NCBI GenBank assembly: GCA_003164755.1
Contig: PLUB01000032.1
Coordinates: 1-38,114 of the forward strand
DNA: 38,114 nt
Direction: 5' to 3'
Origin: Methanosarcina sp.
Lineage (GTDB): Archaea > Halobacteriota > Methanosarcinia > Methanosarcinales > Methanosarcinaceae
The notes under the pieces are model-generated. The model saw nothing but the letters and a program-made list of their open reading frames with translations. It was not told where the DNA came from and did not search any database. Position numbers and translations under genes: made by a program. Of the stretch, positions 27,221-36,378 are shown piece after piece. The stretch's first letter is position 1, and every line of letters begins with the position of its first letter.

Positions 27221-27439
27221 CTTTATACAGTTGTATATATCCATTTTGTGCCTTCTTGTAAAAAAGCCTAAAAAAAATATATGAAATCATTTTATCATAA
27301 GAATTAAATAACATTTAGTGGAACGATATCATGAGCCGACCTACAGATACGAACGTGAATAGTGATGGTGTTACTTTCTTGATGCCTTATGCTCTTTTAT
27401 TAGTATCAATAGCAAACATTTGCAGGTTTCTTGATTAAA

Positions 27440-27841
27440 CTAATGATTAATGCTAACACCTTTTAGGACTTTATTCACAGAACATTTTTGTGGACCATAG
27501 GCAGTCATACTAACGTCATAAATTCCTGGAGTTTGGATTCTACAACTACAAATACATTTTCCAAGTTTAGTACAATGCGGACAGAACGATGAACAATTAC
27601 AAATTTCCCCCCCAGTAGTTGGATTAGTAATCGTATATTTGACTTCAGATACGGGACCTTTAACATATCCAAGAAATCCTACTTTAATAGGTGTAATTCC
27701 TGTTACCGTAAGGAGTTTTAATCCTGTAATCGATACTTATTTACAGTGTACACAATTGCTGTTAGAACTAACTGCTTCCACCAGAACAATTAGAAAAATA
27801 ATAAGTAGTAACATCAAAAAACATGTTGTATTTTTAACCAA
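27440..27841 (-). pseudogene. Cys-rich secreted protein with one in-frame TAA
   Basis: A minus-strand frame from a TTG at 27841 (AGGT just upstream) gives MVKNTTCFLMLLLIIFLIVL, a signal peptide, then VEAVSSNSNCVHCK, a TAA at 27737-27739, and continues VSITGLKLLTVTGITPIKVG, KGPVSEVKYTITNPTTGG, EICNCSSFCPHC, KLGKCICSC, TPGIYDVSMTAYGPQKCSVN to a TAG at 27440. Ten Cys, several in CxC or CxxC pairs, suggest a metal-binding exported domain on an Ig-like beta fold (the GIYDVSMTAYG strand). The single TAA could come from CAA. If a downstream start were used it would lack the signal. I do not recognise a named family. Confidence 0.55.
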
Positions 27842-27959
27842 ATATACCTAATAAGCGACAAATATATCAAAATATTGTCGGATAGTTAGTATTTTATTCA
27901 AAATGATTAATTTGGAGATTAAAATCATCTCCTGCTTATTTCCTATTCTAGTGTAATTT

Positions 27960-28085
27960 TCATTGATCTCTATAGTCTTTACAAATCGGCATACTATGGT
28001 TGGTTGGATTTACCGGTGTGATCCCTTCGATTAATTTCCTTCCATACCTATCGTAAACATCTATTAGAATCGTGTCAGTAGTCAT
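27960..28085 (-). CDS. Small hypothetical protein, 41 aa
   Basis: ATG at 28085 is preceded by TTGGGGGTAT (site GGGGGT, about six bases away). The product is MTTDTILIDVYDRYGRKLIE, then GITPVNPTNHSMPIC and KDYRDQ. No signal peptide or membrane segment. A short beta-strand opening (ILIDVYDRYGRKLIEG) looks protein-like. It lies just upstream of the Cys-rich pseudogene on the same strand and directly downstream of the conserved repeat at 28107-28204, which would be its leader. Whether it is translated is unknown. Confidence 0.4.
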   Translation of the reverse strand: MTTDTILIDVYDRYGRKLIEGITPVNPTNHSMPICKDYRDQ

Positions 28086-28106
28086 TTAATACCCCCAATT
28101 ATAGAT

Positions 28107-28204
28107 GATCCAGCTGATCTTAGATGCAAAAACATTAATATTGTGAGCTACAGGTGCGCACATGCCTGCAGTCCATAGAAGATCTGTTCGAAGGTACCTG
28201 AATA
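28107..28204 (-). repeat. Diverged direct repeat, copy 1, with hairpin
   Basis: Resembles 28785-28890 over about 100 bases (roughly two thirds identical; best block TTCTAT-GGACTGCAGGCA on the minus strand). CTGCAGG at 28165-28171 can pair with CCTGTAG at 28148-28154 (minus-strand sense) around a 10-base loop. It lies just upstream of the small gene at 28085. Confidence 0.55.
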
Positions 28205-28784
28205 CCTTTAAATAGTAACTAGATTTAATTCAATATATATCTTTTACATATATTCCAAATATTACTAACTAAAACTAGTTAGTATCAAAATTACGTAGTC
28301 CTGATCTTTGGGCCGCCTAATACCTTTGCACCAGTCAACAGCAAACTTTTGCATGGTTATATAAAAACAAAGCTAACGCTCTTATTCATATATCCCAAAA
28401 TGCGTTGTCAACCATACTTACACTCATAAGATGGACTACTTGTTTCATCTTAAGAATTAATCATTGTAGGCTTCCTAAAAGGCGAAAAATTTAAAAATTG
28501 GGGAATGATTTTATCATTTAGGTTTAATTGCTATAATTAAGCCGACTATTGCTGTAATTAAACTAGGTAATTGTATTATATAGTATATGATTTCCGTTTG
28601 CTCATAGGACACAAGTGCGTATGTCTCTCAAACTACGGATAGCCTAAACTTCCATGATAAACTATGGAACCAACTAGAGTCCAACAAATTCCTAATAGAT
28701 CAATTCAGTTGCGATAGCCAAACAAAATCCGATCCCATTAAAGACATTGGTATAAAGATTATATTTTGTTTAATTATTTCTGAA

Positions 28785-28890
28785 TATCCTGCTGATCTTA
28801 TGTTTCAAAAAGTTGATCTTGTGACTGCAGAGGGTCGTTGCCTGCAGTCCAATAGAAAATCCATTTGCAGGTTTGGGAGCCTACAGAATA
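28785..28890 (-). repeat. Diverged direct repeat, copy 2, with hairpin
   Basis: Partner of 28107-28204. The same stem is kept as CTGCAG pairing with CTGCAG at 28825-28830 and 28842-28847. The minus-strand sequence after it (28784 down to about 28510) contains only a stop-riddled frame ending IIQLPSLITAIVGLIIAIK, a membrane-like peptide. Confidence 0.55.
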
Positions 28891-29957
28891 TACTTAGATT
28901 AAATTATGTATATATAATCTATATATAATCCATCGAATAGTAATTAAACTAAATAATATTAACTACATATGGAATTCTATCCAAAAATCTAAGAAAACAT
29001 ATCATTAAACATAAATTATATAATTTTTAAATATATTTTACCATGCTGTTTACGTTAATATATCTGGATATTAGTGGAATAGCAATCTATCATACCAAAA
29101 TATTTCTGTCAGAGTCCTTTGATTCGGGATGATCGACGTGATATACTATGTTGTAGAATACACTACTATATAGCATATATACAAATGACATATATTTTAT
29201 CGCGTACATCTAATATAATGCTCCATAAATGCACTATTGCATAGATCCAAAAATAAAGCAGTTGAAGTAGGAGTGTAGTTATGTGTCTAAAAATAAAAGA
29301 ACTATTAAAGATATCTTCAATAGGTAGTGTATGTTACCCACAACTTATAAGATCTATTTTTTGTATATGTCGCTGATGCTCATATCGCTTCAATTATTCA
29401 CTGCTGTTGTCTTGTTAAGGATTGAGTTCTATATCTCTAAGGTATCCCTGTGAAGTAAGAGAGCTTGAAATTAAATCAACTTTTACAATTATATCTGATC
29501 TCATGAAATATAACAGATATGGATCTTTCCCATTACCTTTTCTGAAAAACCGGAATTAATTATTTTTATGATCGTAAAATTATGAATAGATCCAGCTCTT
29601 GAAAATGTATAGTTTTTGTGCGAAGAACTATGTATTTTCCTTTTTTTCTCAATCGAAATTTTAGTCCTTTGTAGGCTCACTAGAATTTTAGTGGGATACT
29701 GATAGTCTTAGGAATATTTTATTAATTATATATTAATGTTACTGTTTTCTCTTAATTGCTGGGAATATCTCTAATTTGCCTTTTCTAAATATAAACAAAT
29801 ATATATATAGATAATTTCGTTTTAATTTATACTATAGTTAATACGTACAAAGAATATATAATAAATGATATCCATTCAGGATTTTGGTAATAATTTTCTT
29901 ATAATGTATAGTTACTATCATAAAAAAATTATTTTATCGAAAAAAAGGAGTCAGAGT
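28891..29957. other. Very AT-rich intergenic DNA, about 1.07 kb
   Basis: No gene, RNA gene or repeat recognised. Many TATATA runs (for example 28908-28930 and 29800-29815). The ribosome site AAGGAG for the pentapeptide gene is at 29946-29950. Confidence 0.45.
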
Positions 29958-30445
29958 ATGCAGAAAATTATAAAAAATTGTATAAATAAAACTAACCTTG
30001 TGGGGCCTACCTTAAAAAAGCTAATCTTGAAAGGGCTAACCTTAAAGAAACTAACCTTATGGAAATTAACCTTAGAGAAGCTAAGCTTATAACCACTAAT
30101 CTTGATGGAGCTAACCTTATAGAAGCCAACGTTGAAATGGTTATCTTTAGATTGGCTAAACTTCATTTGGCTAACTTTAAAGAGGCTAACCTTCAAGGAG
30201 CTAATCTTCAAGAGGCTGAGCTTTATGGGGCTGATCTGCAAGGGGCTAACCTTCAGGGAGCTAACCTTTATGGAGCTGACTTTCAAGAAGCTAACCTTAA
30301 AGAGGCTAACCTTGAAGGGGCTTATCTTGTAGTAACTAACCTTGAAGGAGCTCAGAATTTATCACTTTTCCAGCTTTCTAAAGTGAGAACACTTTCTAAT
30401 GCAAAATTAGACAACGAGTTTCTCATACCATTAAAAGAGAAGTAA
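29958..30445 (+). pseudogene. Pentapeptide-repeat protein, frameshifted in a G run
   Basis: ATG 29958 follows AAGGAG and gives MQKIIKNCINKTNLVGP. One more G in the GGGG at 30002-30005 would turn this into TNLVGAYLKKANLERANL and join it to the long repeat frame: KETNLMEINLREAKL, then ANLQGANLQEAELYGADLQG and ANLKEANLEGAYL, ending in LSLFQLSKVRTLSNAKLDNE and IPLKEK. The A(N/D)LxxA pentads build a right-handed square beta-helix. A TAA at 30443 also comes early: the frame continues PTLFEEPK to a TAA at 30470, the usual C-terminal end of these proteins. As it stands only a short peptide is made from the native start. The role is unknown. Confidence 0.72.
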
Positions 30446-31169
30446 CCTACCCTTTTTGAAGAACCTAAATAAACTCTTTTTTAAGCCCACCTTAGATACT
30501 CTCTAAATATATCTAGTGTAATTAGTCTAGCTATACCCTAAACGTTCGAAGAGCGCCAGAAAATAAGCCATCTTAGATTATGGTGAGTTCTACTTTTTAG
30601 AGAATAATTATGGAATTATTAAAATCAGTAAAAAAGTGTTTAACGATTGCGATAAATAAGCTATCTATACGTTTTCTAATTGATTTCGCATACAATAGAA
30701 TGTGGATTGTATCCATGAGTTGTTTATAACTGTGTTCATTAGACTCTCTCTACAGTTCTCCAAAAATTTTGGTTGTAATTATTTCTCAAATTTGTTCAAT
30801 AATACAAAGATACGACTCTAAATTTGAAAATATTTATTTTAATATTTTGCCTTGATAATTGCTCATACAAGGCCTTTAAAATCTAGAATATGATCCTAGA
30901 TGAATCTGGATCTCTTTTTTTGAAAAAAGATCAATGTTGAATTCGTGAAGATTCTCAGAAGTAATAAAAACATAATTAATATTAACACTATTGTTCGATT
31001 TTAAAACATTTTATGGGAAAGCAAATTTTATTCAGAAACTACTTTTTGTATAATTAATTTCAAATAATGAAGGAGATAATTGTACTTTGCATCTTAAAGT
31101 GAACATATAAATAGTTCCACATTTATCTCGAAGTAAGTCTAAATAAAGATATCTTTTAGAGGGAGTCAA
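30446..31169. other. Intergenic, 724 bp
   Basis: No gene recognised. The last 100 bases carry the promoter and leader of the DUF2769 gene. Confidence 0.45.
31106..31113 (+). promoter_or_regulatory. TATA box TATAAATA before the DUF2769 gene
   Basis: Lies 57-64 bases before the ATG at 31170, leaving a leader of about 35 bases that contains GAGGG (31159-31164) as ribosome site. Confidence 0.5.
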
Positions 31170-31502
31170 ATGAGTGAAATGGGTATATCTGGAGAAGTAA
31201 AAATTCCTTATGCTGTAACAAATATCGAAAGATGCATGTGTCCCCAGTCTCCTGTCCAAGCTGACAGTGTGTGTACATTGGATAAAATTGGAAACTTAAA
31301 AAATGAAATGAAAAGTTCAGGGAAAGATGAAGCTCCAGAGCCTCACAAGGTTCCTGGAGTCTACTGTTCATCTGGTACTGCTACCTGCAGCGACTTAGAT
31401 CCTACCGATTGCATTTGTAAAACCTCCTCTGTCTGGGAAGAATACTGCCTGGAGCATGCAAATACAATAATGTATTTTTGCAATAATGGTAGAGCAATTT
31501 GA
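31170..31502 (+). CDS. DUF2769 Cys-rich protein
   Basis: The 110-aa product starts MSEMGISGEVKIPYAVTNIE and contains RCMCPQSPVQADSVC, VPGVYCSSGTATCSDLDPTD, CICKTSSVWEEYCLE and IMYFCNNGRAI. The spacing of Cys (CMCPxCPVQxxSxC, GxYCSxGxAxCxDLDxxxxCxC, VWxEYxL, YFCxxGxA) is the DUF2769 pattern common in Methanosarcina. The usual CPxCPVQ is CPQSPVQ here, so one expected Cys is Ser, and CPTCPVW is CKTSSVW, so another is lost. Probably a soluble metal-binding protein. GAGGG lies before the ATG, and the frame is intact. Confidence 0.78.
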   Translation: MSEMGISGEVKIPYAVTNIERCMCPQSPVQADSVCTLDKIGNLKNEMKSSGKDEAPEPHKVPGVYCSSGTATCSDLDPTDCICKTSSVWEEYCLEHANTIMYFCNNGRAI

Positions 31503-31871
31503 TTCTTTCATCTTACAAAATGATAGATATTTCTTTTATCATTAGGACTTAAGTGCTTGAGGAGCAAAATAAACGATGAACAAATCTACCATAAATATTG
31601 TAATTTCGGAAGTTTTAGGTTTACAGTTTATTTATTTTAGAATCTATGCAATTCAATTGTCTGAATAATGAATTGACTAAAATATCTATTGTGCTTTATT
31701 TTGATCCTTAAGTGTATAGTTCTAGATTTCTAAGTTCAATAGCGTATATCTTACTGGATGTGCAAGTGTCTTATAGCGAAGCTATAGGAATTGAATATCA
31801 AAATTCAATGATAAACCTGAACAGTAACATATTAACTTATATCAGCACCAGAATTGGAGGTATTTTAGTTC
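31503..31871. other. Intergenic, 369 bp, nothing recognised
   Basis: AT-rich; it ends with the ribosome site GGAGGT at 31856-31861 for the Fe-S gene at 31872. Confidence 0.4.
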
Positions 31872-32098
31872 ATGGGGATCTTGAAAGATAGGGAAGAAAT
31901 GTATCCCGGAATTCATTACAATCGGTATAAAGGGCTCTTGCTTGCCATGAATCTTGCTTTGAATAAATTTTGGATAGAAATATTGATAGAGTAAAAAAGG
32001 CAGTGGCCTGCCCGAAAAATTGCATTGAATGCAAGCAATGTGTGGAAGCTTGTAATAAAGATGCTATCGACCTGTTGAAGGCTAAATCAAAATTCTAA
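31872..32098 (+). pseudogene. Small 4Fe-4S protein, frameshifted
   Basis: ATG 31872 lies ten bases after GGAGGT and gives MGILKDREEMYPGIHYNRYK, GLLLAMNLALNKFWIEIL, then stops at TAA 31989. Adding one base after TTG near 31985 continues DRVKKAVACPKNCIECKQCV, EACNKDAIDLLKAKSKF and TAA at 32096. The second part has CPKNCIECKQCVEAC, a typical 4Fe-4S site, although the residue after the last Cys is Asn instead of Pro. The good ribosome site and a single indel point to recent loss or a sequencing error. It sits four bases before the ferredoxin gene, so the two were an operon. Confidence 0.6.
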
Positions 32099-32101
32099 AA
32101 A

Positions 32102-32308
32102 GTGGTGAGAATAGTGCATCCCAGAATTGATTATGATAAATGTGTAGGTTTACTAGAATGCTATGGCGTCTGCCCTGCGGACGTGTTTGATGCGGAAGAA
32201 TCAATAGAAGGAAAACGTGCATTAGTAGCACGCTCTGGAGACTGTATCGAGTGCGAGCAGTACGTACAGGTCTGTCCTACAAACGCAATAGAACTCGTAG
32301 AGGATTAA
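32102..32308 (+). CDS. Ferredoxin-like protein with a missing Cys in each cluster motif
   Basis: The 68-aa product contains HPRIDYDKCVGLLECYGVCP, ADVFDAEESIEGKRALVARS, GDCIECEQYVQVCP and TNAIELVED. The layout is a two-cluster ferredoxin, but cluster 1 reads CVGLLECYGVCP where CVGCLECYGVCP is expected, and cluster 2 reads CIECEQYVQVCP where CIECEQCVQVCP is expected: one ligand of each set of four is lost (to Leu and Tyr). It may carry 3Fe-4S or incomplete clusters, or be on the way to a pseudogene. The start is uncertain: GTG 32102, or GTG 32114 which has GGTGA five bases before it. Confidence 0.75.
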   Translation: MVRIVHPRIDYDKCVGLLECYGVCPADVFDAEESIEGKRALVARSGDCIECEQYVQVCPTNAIELVED

Positions 32309-32678
32309 GAGATTATTTAAATGGTGGAATTGAATATTAAATAGTTGAAATATTTATCTTGAAAAGTTGTTTAAAAGCATTTATATGAAAAAAAAGTATT
32401 AATGTCCTCAAAACTTAATTAAATTTTTTATAGCTACTGAGCCCAGTTTTCTAGATTTGATATTGTGTCATTGTTTCCCCACTCAAAATATTTATAAAAA
32501 CCAAATTATTTTGCATTTAAAAAATAAATAATCTCAATTTCCTTTTTAAAAGCTTATTATATCATTTTATATTTATTTTAGTATAATGGGACAAATATAA
32601 TCTGATAGCATAATCACAAATAAATAGCTTTTGTCAAAAATAAAGCTATTAGTAATTGATCTAATCTCAGATAAGGTG
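32309..32678. other. Intergenic, about 370 bp, nothing recognised
   Basis: Very AT-rich; no RNA gene or repeat noticed. Confidence 0.4.
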
Positions 32679-32888
32679 ATGTATATTATAACAAAAGAAT
32701 CAGATGTAAATAGCAATACATATCGTACTTCGTATCACAATCGTATGAAGAAACTGGACAACAAGGAGCTTATAAGGGAATTTAACAATACAAAAAAATA
32801 TCCTTCCGGCACACCAAAGGATGAGTTCATCAAAATACGGATGCAGGTGTTGGAGATGCTTGCATCTGAGCGTGGAATCCTACTTTAA
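32679..32888 (+). CDS. Small conserved hypothetical protein
   Basis: The well-formed part reads RMKKLDNKELIREFNNTKKY, PSGTPKDEFIKIRMQVLEML, ASERGILL: two helices joined by a Pro/Gly turn, charged and soluble, about 45 residues. The start is unclear. ATG 32679 has AAGGTG directly before it (too close to be ideal), TTG 32631 has none, and ATG 32745 would give the compact core only. I do not recognise a named family. Intactness and helical regularity make it a probable gene. Confidence 0.5.
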   Translation: MYIITKESDVNSNTYRTSYHNRMKKLDNKELIREFNNTKKYPSGTPKDEFIKIRMQVLEMLASERGILL

Positions 32889-33355
32889 ACATGTAGTCTA
32901 TACTTGTTTGCTTGCTAATGATATGGATCCTATATTGTATTTTTGGTTTTGACCTCAGACATGTAAACCTGTCACTCATGCTTGTGGCCTTATTTTATCC
33001 ATCATTCCAATGTTTTTATGCCTACTTTATCTTTCAATCTCTTTCTAGAGGCCTAAATTAGAAAGGATTTTGATAAATTACTTACTTTCATGAATCATTT
33101 ATATGCACTTTATAAACATATGACCAAATTTAGGGATTTATCGAAATCCTCTCAAAACTAAATCCATTTTTAAAATTGTAACTAATTCGTGAGTTTACCA
33201 TAAATACCATTTTCCACAGATGTACGCAAAAATGGAATATATTTTCTCAATATGGCAGTAGCTTAAAAATTAATCTAACTTTAAATGAATAATAGTGGGC
33301 AAATAGGCAAACAAATTCGACATGTGTTTACATTTGTGGAATGTAGTTTTCACCA
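32889..33355. other. Intergenic, 467 bp, with one motif copy
   Basis: Between convergent genes. Contains GGATTTATCGAAATCC at 33134-33150, an inverted repeat (GGATTT-ATCG-AAATCC) and a variant of the 18-base motif seen at 10629 and 35609. A looser copy (aggattttgataaattac) is at about 33064-33081. Confidence 0.5.
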
Positions 33356-34396
33356 TTATTCTAAAATGGGTGTCCCGTAGGTATAATCCTCGAGTTCGAG
33401 GACTTTTTTCCAGAGTTCTTTGCATTCACAATTTGTGTTACTCAGGTCTGCTGGATTCTGGGTAAGTGAGAAAGTTCTGAGCGAGTTTGCTACATCTGAG
33501 CTACATAGTTTACAGTTGTGGGGGCCACGTTTTGAGCCTGCACCTACCGGATCGGACATCAGTATGAGATCCGAATGGGCAGCTTTTGCCTTTTCCAGGA
33601 TTTCTACGATGCTCCAGAGCCATGGAGGGCGATACTGCCCTTTTTCCCAGAGAGCTTCAACGAGGGTACCTTTCTGGACGTTGCAGAGGTTAATTGAGAT
33701 CGTATCAGTATAGGGAGCTGTATAATCTATGGAACGAACGATATCTTCTAAGGCCTGAAGTTCGGAAAGGAAGGGAGGTTTTAGCATCAGATAAGCTTTT
33801 ACGGTTGCACCATGTATTTGTGAAATTTTTGCTGCACAAACAAAGTCCCTGAAGGTAAATCCCTTGTTAATTGAATCTCTACGAATTCTGTCAGAGCTTG
33901 TTTCCAGTCCAAATGCTAGCTCGAATGGTTTATTTTTCAGAATTTGAACACAGTATGACACATTCTCTTCGGTTACAAAATTAGGCCGGGTTTCGACAAG
34001 CACCTTGATAATCCTGGGATCATCTGCGAGAGTTTTGAGAATTACATCTCTTGCTTCACGAGGGACTTCCTGTTCGTCAAGGAAACTACCTGAGGTGAAG
34101 ATTTTGACCATGAACTCTGAAAATTTGTCGGCTTTTTTTATCGCTCTGGAGAGTTGGGTTTTGTAATCTTCAAGGGTCGGCGGCTCACTTGCGCAATCGT
34201 AAACATAACCACACATAGTACAACCTCCAGTTTTTCCCCAGCTGCAGCCTAAACTCCTAAAAATTATCGTGAGAGTTTTTATTTGAATCCCGTTTACAAT
34301 GTCGATTCCTGTCCAGCTGGCTGCCGGTTCATTTGTAGGTGAGGGCTTTATTTTAATTCTCTGCCGGATTTTCATTACTGCTTTATTTAGGGTCAT
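33356..34396 (-). CDS. raSEA: Archaeosine synthase radical-SAM subunit RaSEA
   Basis: Radical-SAM enzyme that, with ArcS, converts the lysine adduct at tRNA position 15 to archaeosine. The product (346 aa) has KPSPTNEPAASWTG, the cluster region CSWGKTGGCTMCGYVYDC, FTSGSFLDEQEVPREARD, VLVETRPNFVTEENV, AFGLETSSDRIRRDSINKGF, ISINLCNVQKGTLVEALW and PVGAGSKRGPHNCKLCSSDV, all landmarks of this family, ending DYTYGTPILE. I use the ATG at 34396 (MTLNKAVMKI), with AAGTGAG about ten bases upstream; a GTG at 34411 adds MSFLS. It follows GMP synthase B on the same strand, 105 bp apart. Confidence 0.88.
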   Translation of the reverse strand: MTLNKAVMKIRQRIKIKPSPTNEPAASWTGIDIVNGIQIKTLTIIFRSLGCSWGKTGGCTMCGYVYDCASEPPTLEDYKTQLSRAIKKADKFSEFMVKIFTSGSFLDEQEVPREARDVILKTLADDPRIIKVLVETRPNFVTEENVSYCVQILKNKPFELAFGLETSSDRIRRDSINKGFTFRDFVCAAKISQIHGATVKAYLMLKPPFLSELQALEDIVRSIDYTAPYTDTISINLCNVQKGTLVEALWEKGQYRPPWLWSIVEILEKAKAAHSDLILMSDPVGAGSKRGPHNCKLCSSDVANSLRTFSLTQNPADLSNTNCECKELWKKVLELEDYTYGTPILE

Positions 34397-34501
34397 GGAT
34401 AAAAAACTCACTTAATTGCTTTCTGTAATCTTGCAGAAATGGATTTAGGATATGTTTTTCAGTTTCATTTATTGAACACTTTATTCTCTGCATTCTATAG
34501 C

Positions 34502-35419
34502 TCATTCAAACTCGATTGTTGCCGGTGGCTTGGGAGTGATATCGTAGACTACCCTGACAACTCTCGGAATCTCGGAAGTTATCCTGGTCTCTAGGTGCTT
34601 GAGAGCATCCCAGGAAAGTTCTAAGGCTTCTGCAGTCATTCCATCTCTTGACCCAACAGCCCTTACAGCTACGATCCATCCGTAAGCCCGAATATCTCCT
34701 TTTACTCCTGTTCCCTTGCCTATCACTGCAGCGAAAGTTTGCCAGGGGCAAAACCTGTCAAGAAGTTCCTCTTCTACTATAAGATTTGCTTCCCTTACTA
34801 CCTCAAGCTTCTCCTCTGTAACTTCTCCTATAATCCGCACAGCCAAACCTGGGCCAGGAAAAGGCATCCTTTCACAAATTTCTTCAGGCAGCTGGAGCGC
34901 CCAGGCAACTTTCCTGACCTCATCTTTGTAAAGGTCTTTAATAGGCTCAACTATTTTCTTGAAATCCATCACGCTAGGCAGTCCTCCAACATTGTGATGG
35001 GACTTAATACCGCCTTCTGACTCGATCCTGTCGGGATAAATAGTGCCCTGAATTAGATAATCAGCTGCTAATTTCCTCGCTTCTTCTTCAAATACTCGGA
35101 TGAAAGTCTCGCCTATAACATTCCTTTTTTCTTCAGGATCAGTGATATTTTTCAAGGCTGCAAGGAATCTTTCCTTTGCATATACAATATCCAGATTCAT
35201 GTGGGAGAAGATGTGCTTTATCCTTTCTGTTTCTCCTGTCCTCATGAGCCCTGTGTCAATATAGATCGGTTGCAGCCTTTCCCCAATAGCTCTGTAAGCC
35301 AGCTCCGCACAAACAGAACTATCCACACCGCCTGAGAGTGCAATAATTGCTCTATCACTTTTTATTTCCTGGCTGATTTCTTCAACTGCTTTTGGAATGA
35401 ATTTATTAGGGTTTAACAT
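34502..35419 (-). CDS. guaAB: GMP synthase subunit B (ATP-PPase)
   Basis: Amidates XMP to GMP using ammonia from the separate glutaminase subunit (GuaAA), which is not in this window. The 305-aa product has the PP-loop [82 protein letters not shown] and the C-terminal dimer domain ending [12 protein letters not shown]. Two-subunit GMP synthase is normal in methanogens. AAAGGAGT lies eight bases before the ATG. A TATATATT on the minus strand near 35510-35517 is a possible TATA box, and the 18-base motif lies 190 bp upstream. Confidence 0.96.
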   Translation of the reverse strand: MLNPNKFIPKAVEEISQEIKSDRAIIALSGGVDSSVCAELAYRAIGERLQPIYIDTGLMRTGETERIKHIFSHMNLDIVYAKERFLAALKNITDPEEKRNVIGETFIRVFEEEARKLAADYLIQGTIYPDRIESEGGIKSHHNVGGLPSVMDFKKIVEPIKDLYKDEVRKVAWALQLPEEICERMPFPGPGLAVRIIGEVTEEKLEVVREANLIVEEELLDRFCPWQTFAAVIGKGTGVKGDIRAYGWIVAVRAVGSRDGMTAEALELSWDALKHLETRITSEIPRVVRVVYDITPKPPATIEFE

Positions 35420-36378
35420 TGAAATACTCCTTTCAGTGAATCTCCTTTGAAGAAATGATCGTGAGCTGTGAATGCTATAAGACTATTTGGAGTTGATTGT
35501 ATTTTATTGTAATATATACGTCAGTGCATTGGATTTTTGATATTTAAAGGTATAGTAGGGAAATTTTTCAATGATGAGCATTCTTTTTTAATACCTCAGA
35601 TTAATAAAGAGAATTTCGATAAACTCTTATGCATTTGATTATTGGAGAGTTTTAAATATCTTAATAATGATTTTTACTAAAGAAAATTCTTGCTGATTTT
35701 ACTTATAAAAGGTGGTATGAACTTTTTCAGTTAGTTGGAGACAAACTTGCTGAAATTGATTCGTTAATTGATTGAAATTTTTTCGTATCGTTTTTGAGTC
35801 CATATATTTCCAAAAAAACAGTTTTTCTGAGACGGACTTGAAGCTGTCACGGTCATTATGTTAAAATTACTTGTTTTACAGTAGTGGTATGATCTAAAAG
35901 GACTATAAAAATATTCTTAATAATCCTAAGCAAATATTATTTCTCAACGTTTTTGGATCTTTTGCTTTGAAATTGTAGCAGATGCTGGAGCTTATGAATT
36001 GGTTTGAGAAATACTGCTGATGCTGCACACACCATCAGTATCTAGTTTACTTCATAATGTTTAGTTATCTGTTCTGCAGAACAGTATTAGGCTTTAACCT
36101 TATTATTTTTTTATTTAATCTTTCCTTTAAACATTATTTTCTTTTCTATAGAACCCACAAAATGCATCTGCTCAGCATTACACAACACGTTTGATTTCTT
36201 TGCTTTGTCTATTTTTGATAATACTCCACATATCATTTACGGATCAAATTCGGGAATATGTAATCTGAATAGACTAAATCACGTTTTACTTTGTAACAAC
36301 CCAAATAAAATATTGTATGTTTATATAAAAGCTAATTTTTATCACATTAAACGAAAAAAATTTAGTTGGAGTTATAAG
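35420..36378. other. Intergenic, 959 bp, with one motif copy
   Basis: Divergent spacer between GMP synthase B and the TPR gene. No gene recognised. The exact 18-base motif is at 35609-35626. Confidence 0.45.
35609..35626 (-). repeat. 18-base motif GAGTTTATCGAAATTCTC (minus strand)
   Basis: Exact reverse complement of 10629-10646; 190 bp upstream of GMP synthase B. Confidence 0.6.

Noticed and set aside
27331..27438. 35-codon plus-strand frame starting MSRPTDTNVN
   Set aside because: Weak ribosome site, low complexity and no recognisable pattern, so not supported as a gene.
28086..29957. CRISPR array or tRNA genes in the AT-rich stretch
   Set aside because: No regularly spaced identical repeats and no cloverleaf with a TTCRA arm were found on either strand.
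29951..30286. Antisense frame of 111 codons with KVSSxK repeats
   Set aside because: It is the mirror of the 15-base pentapeptide repeat; its regularity comes from the sense gene.
33420..33713. 97-codon plus-strand frame opposite the archaeosine gene
   Set aside because: Shadow frame inside a clearly conserved gene.
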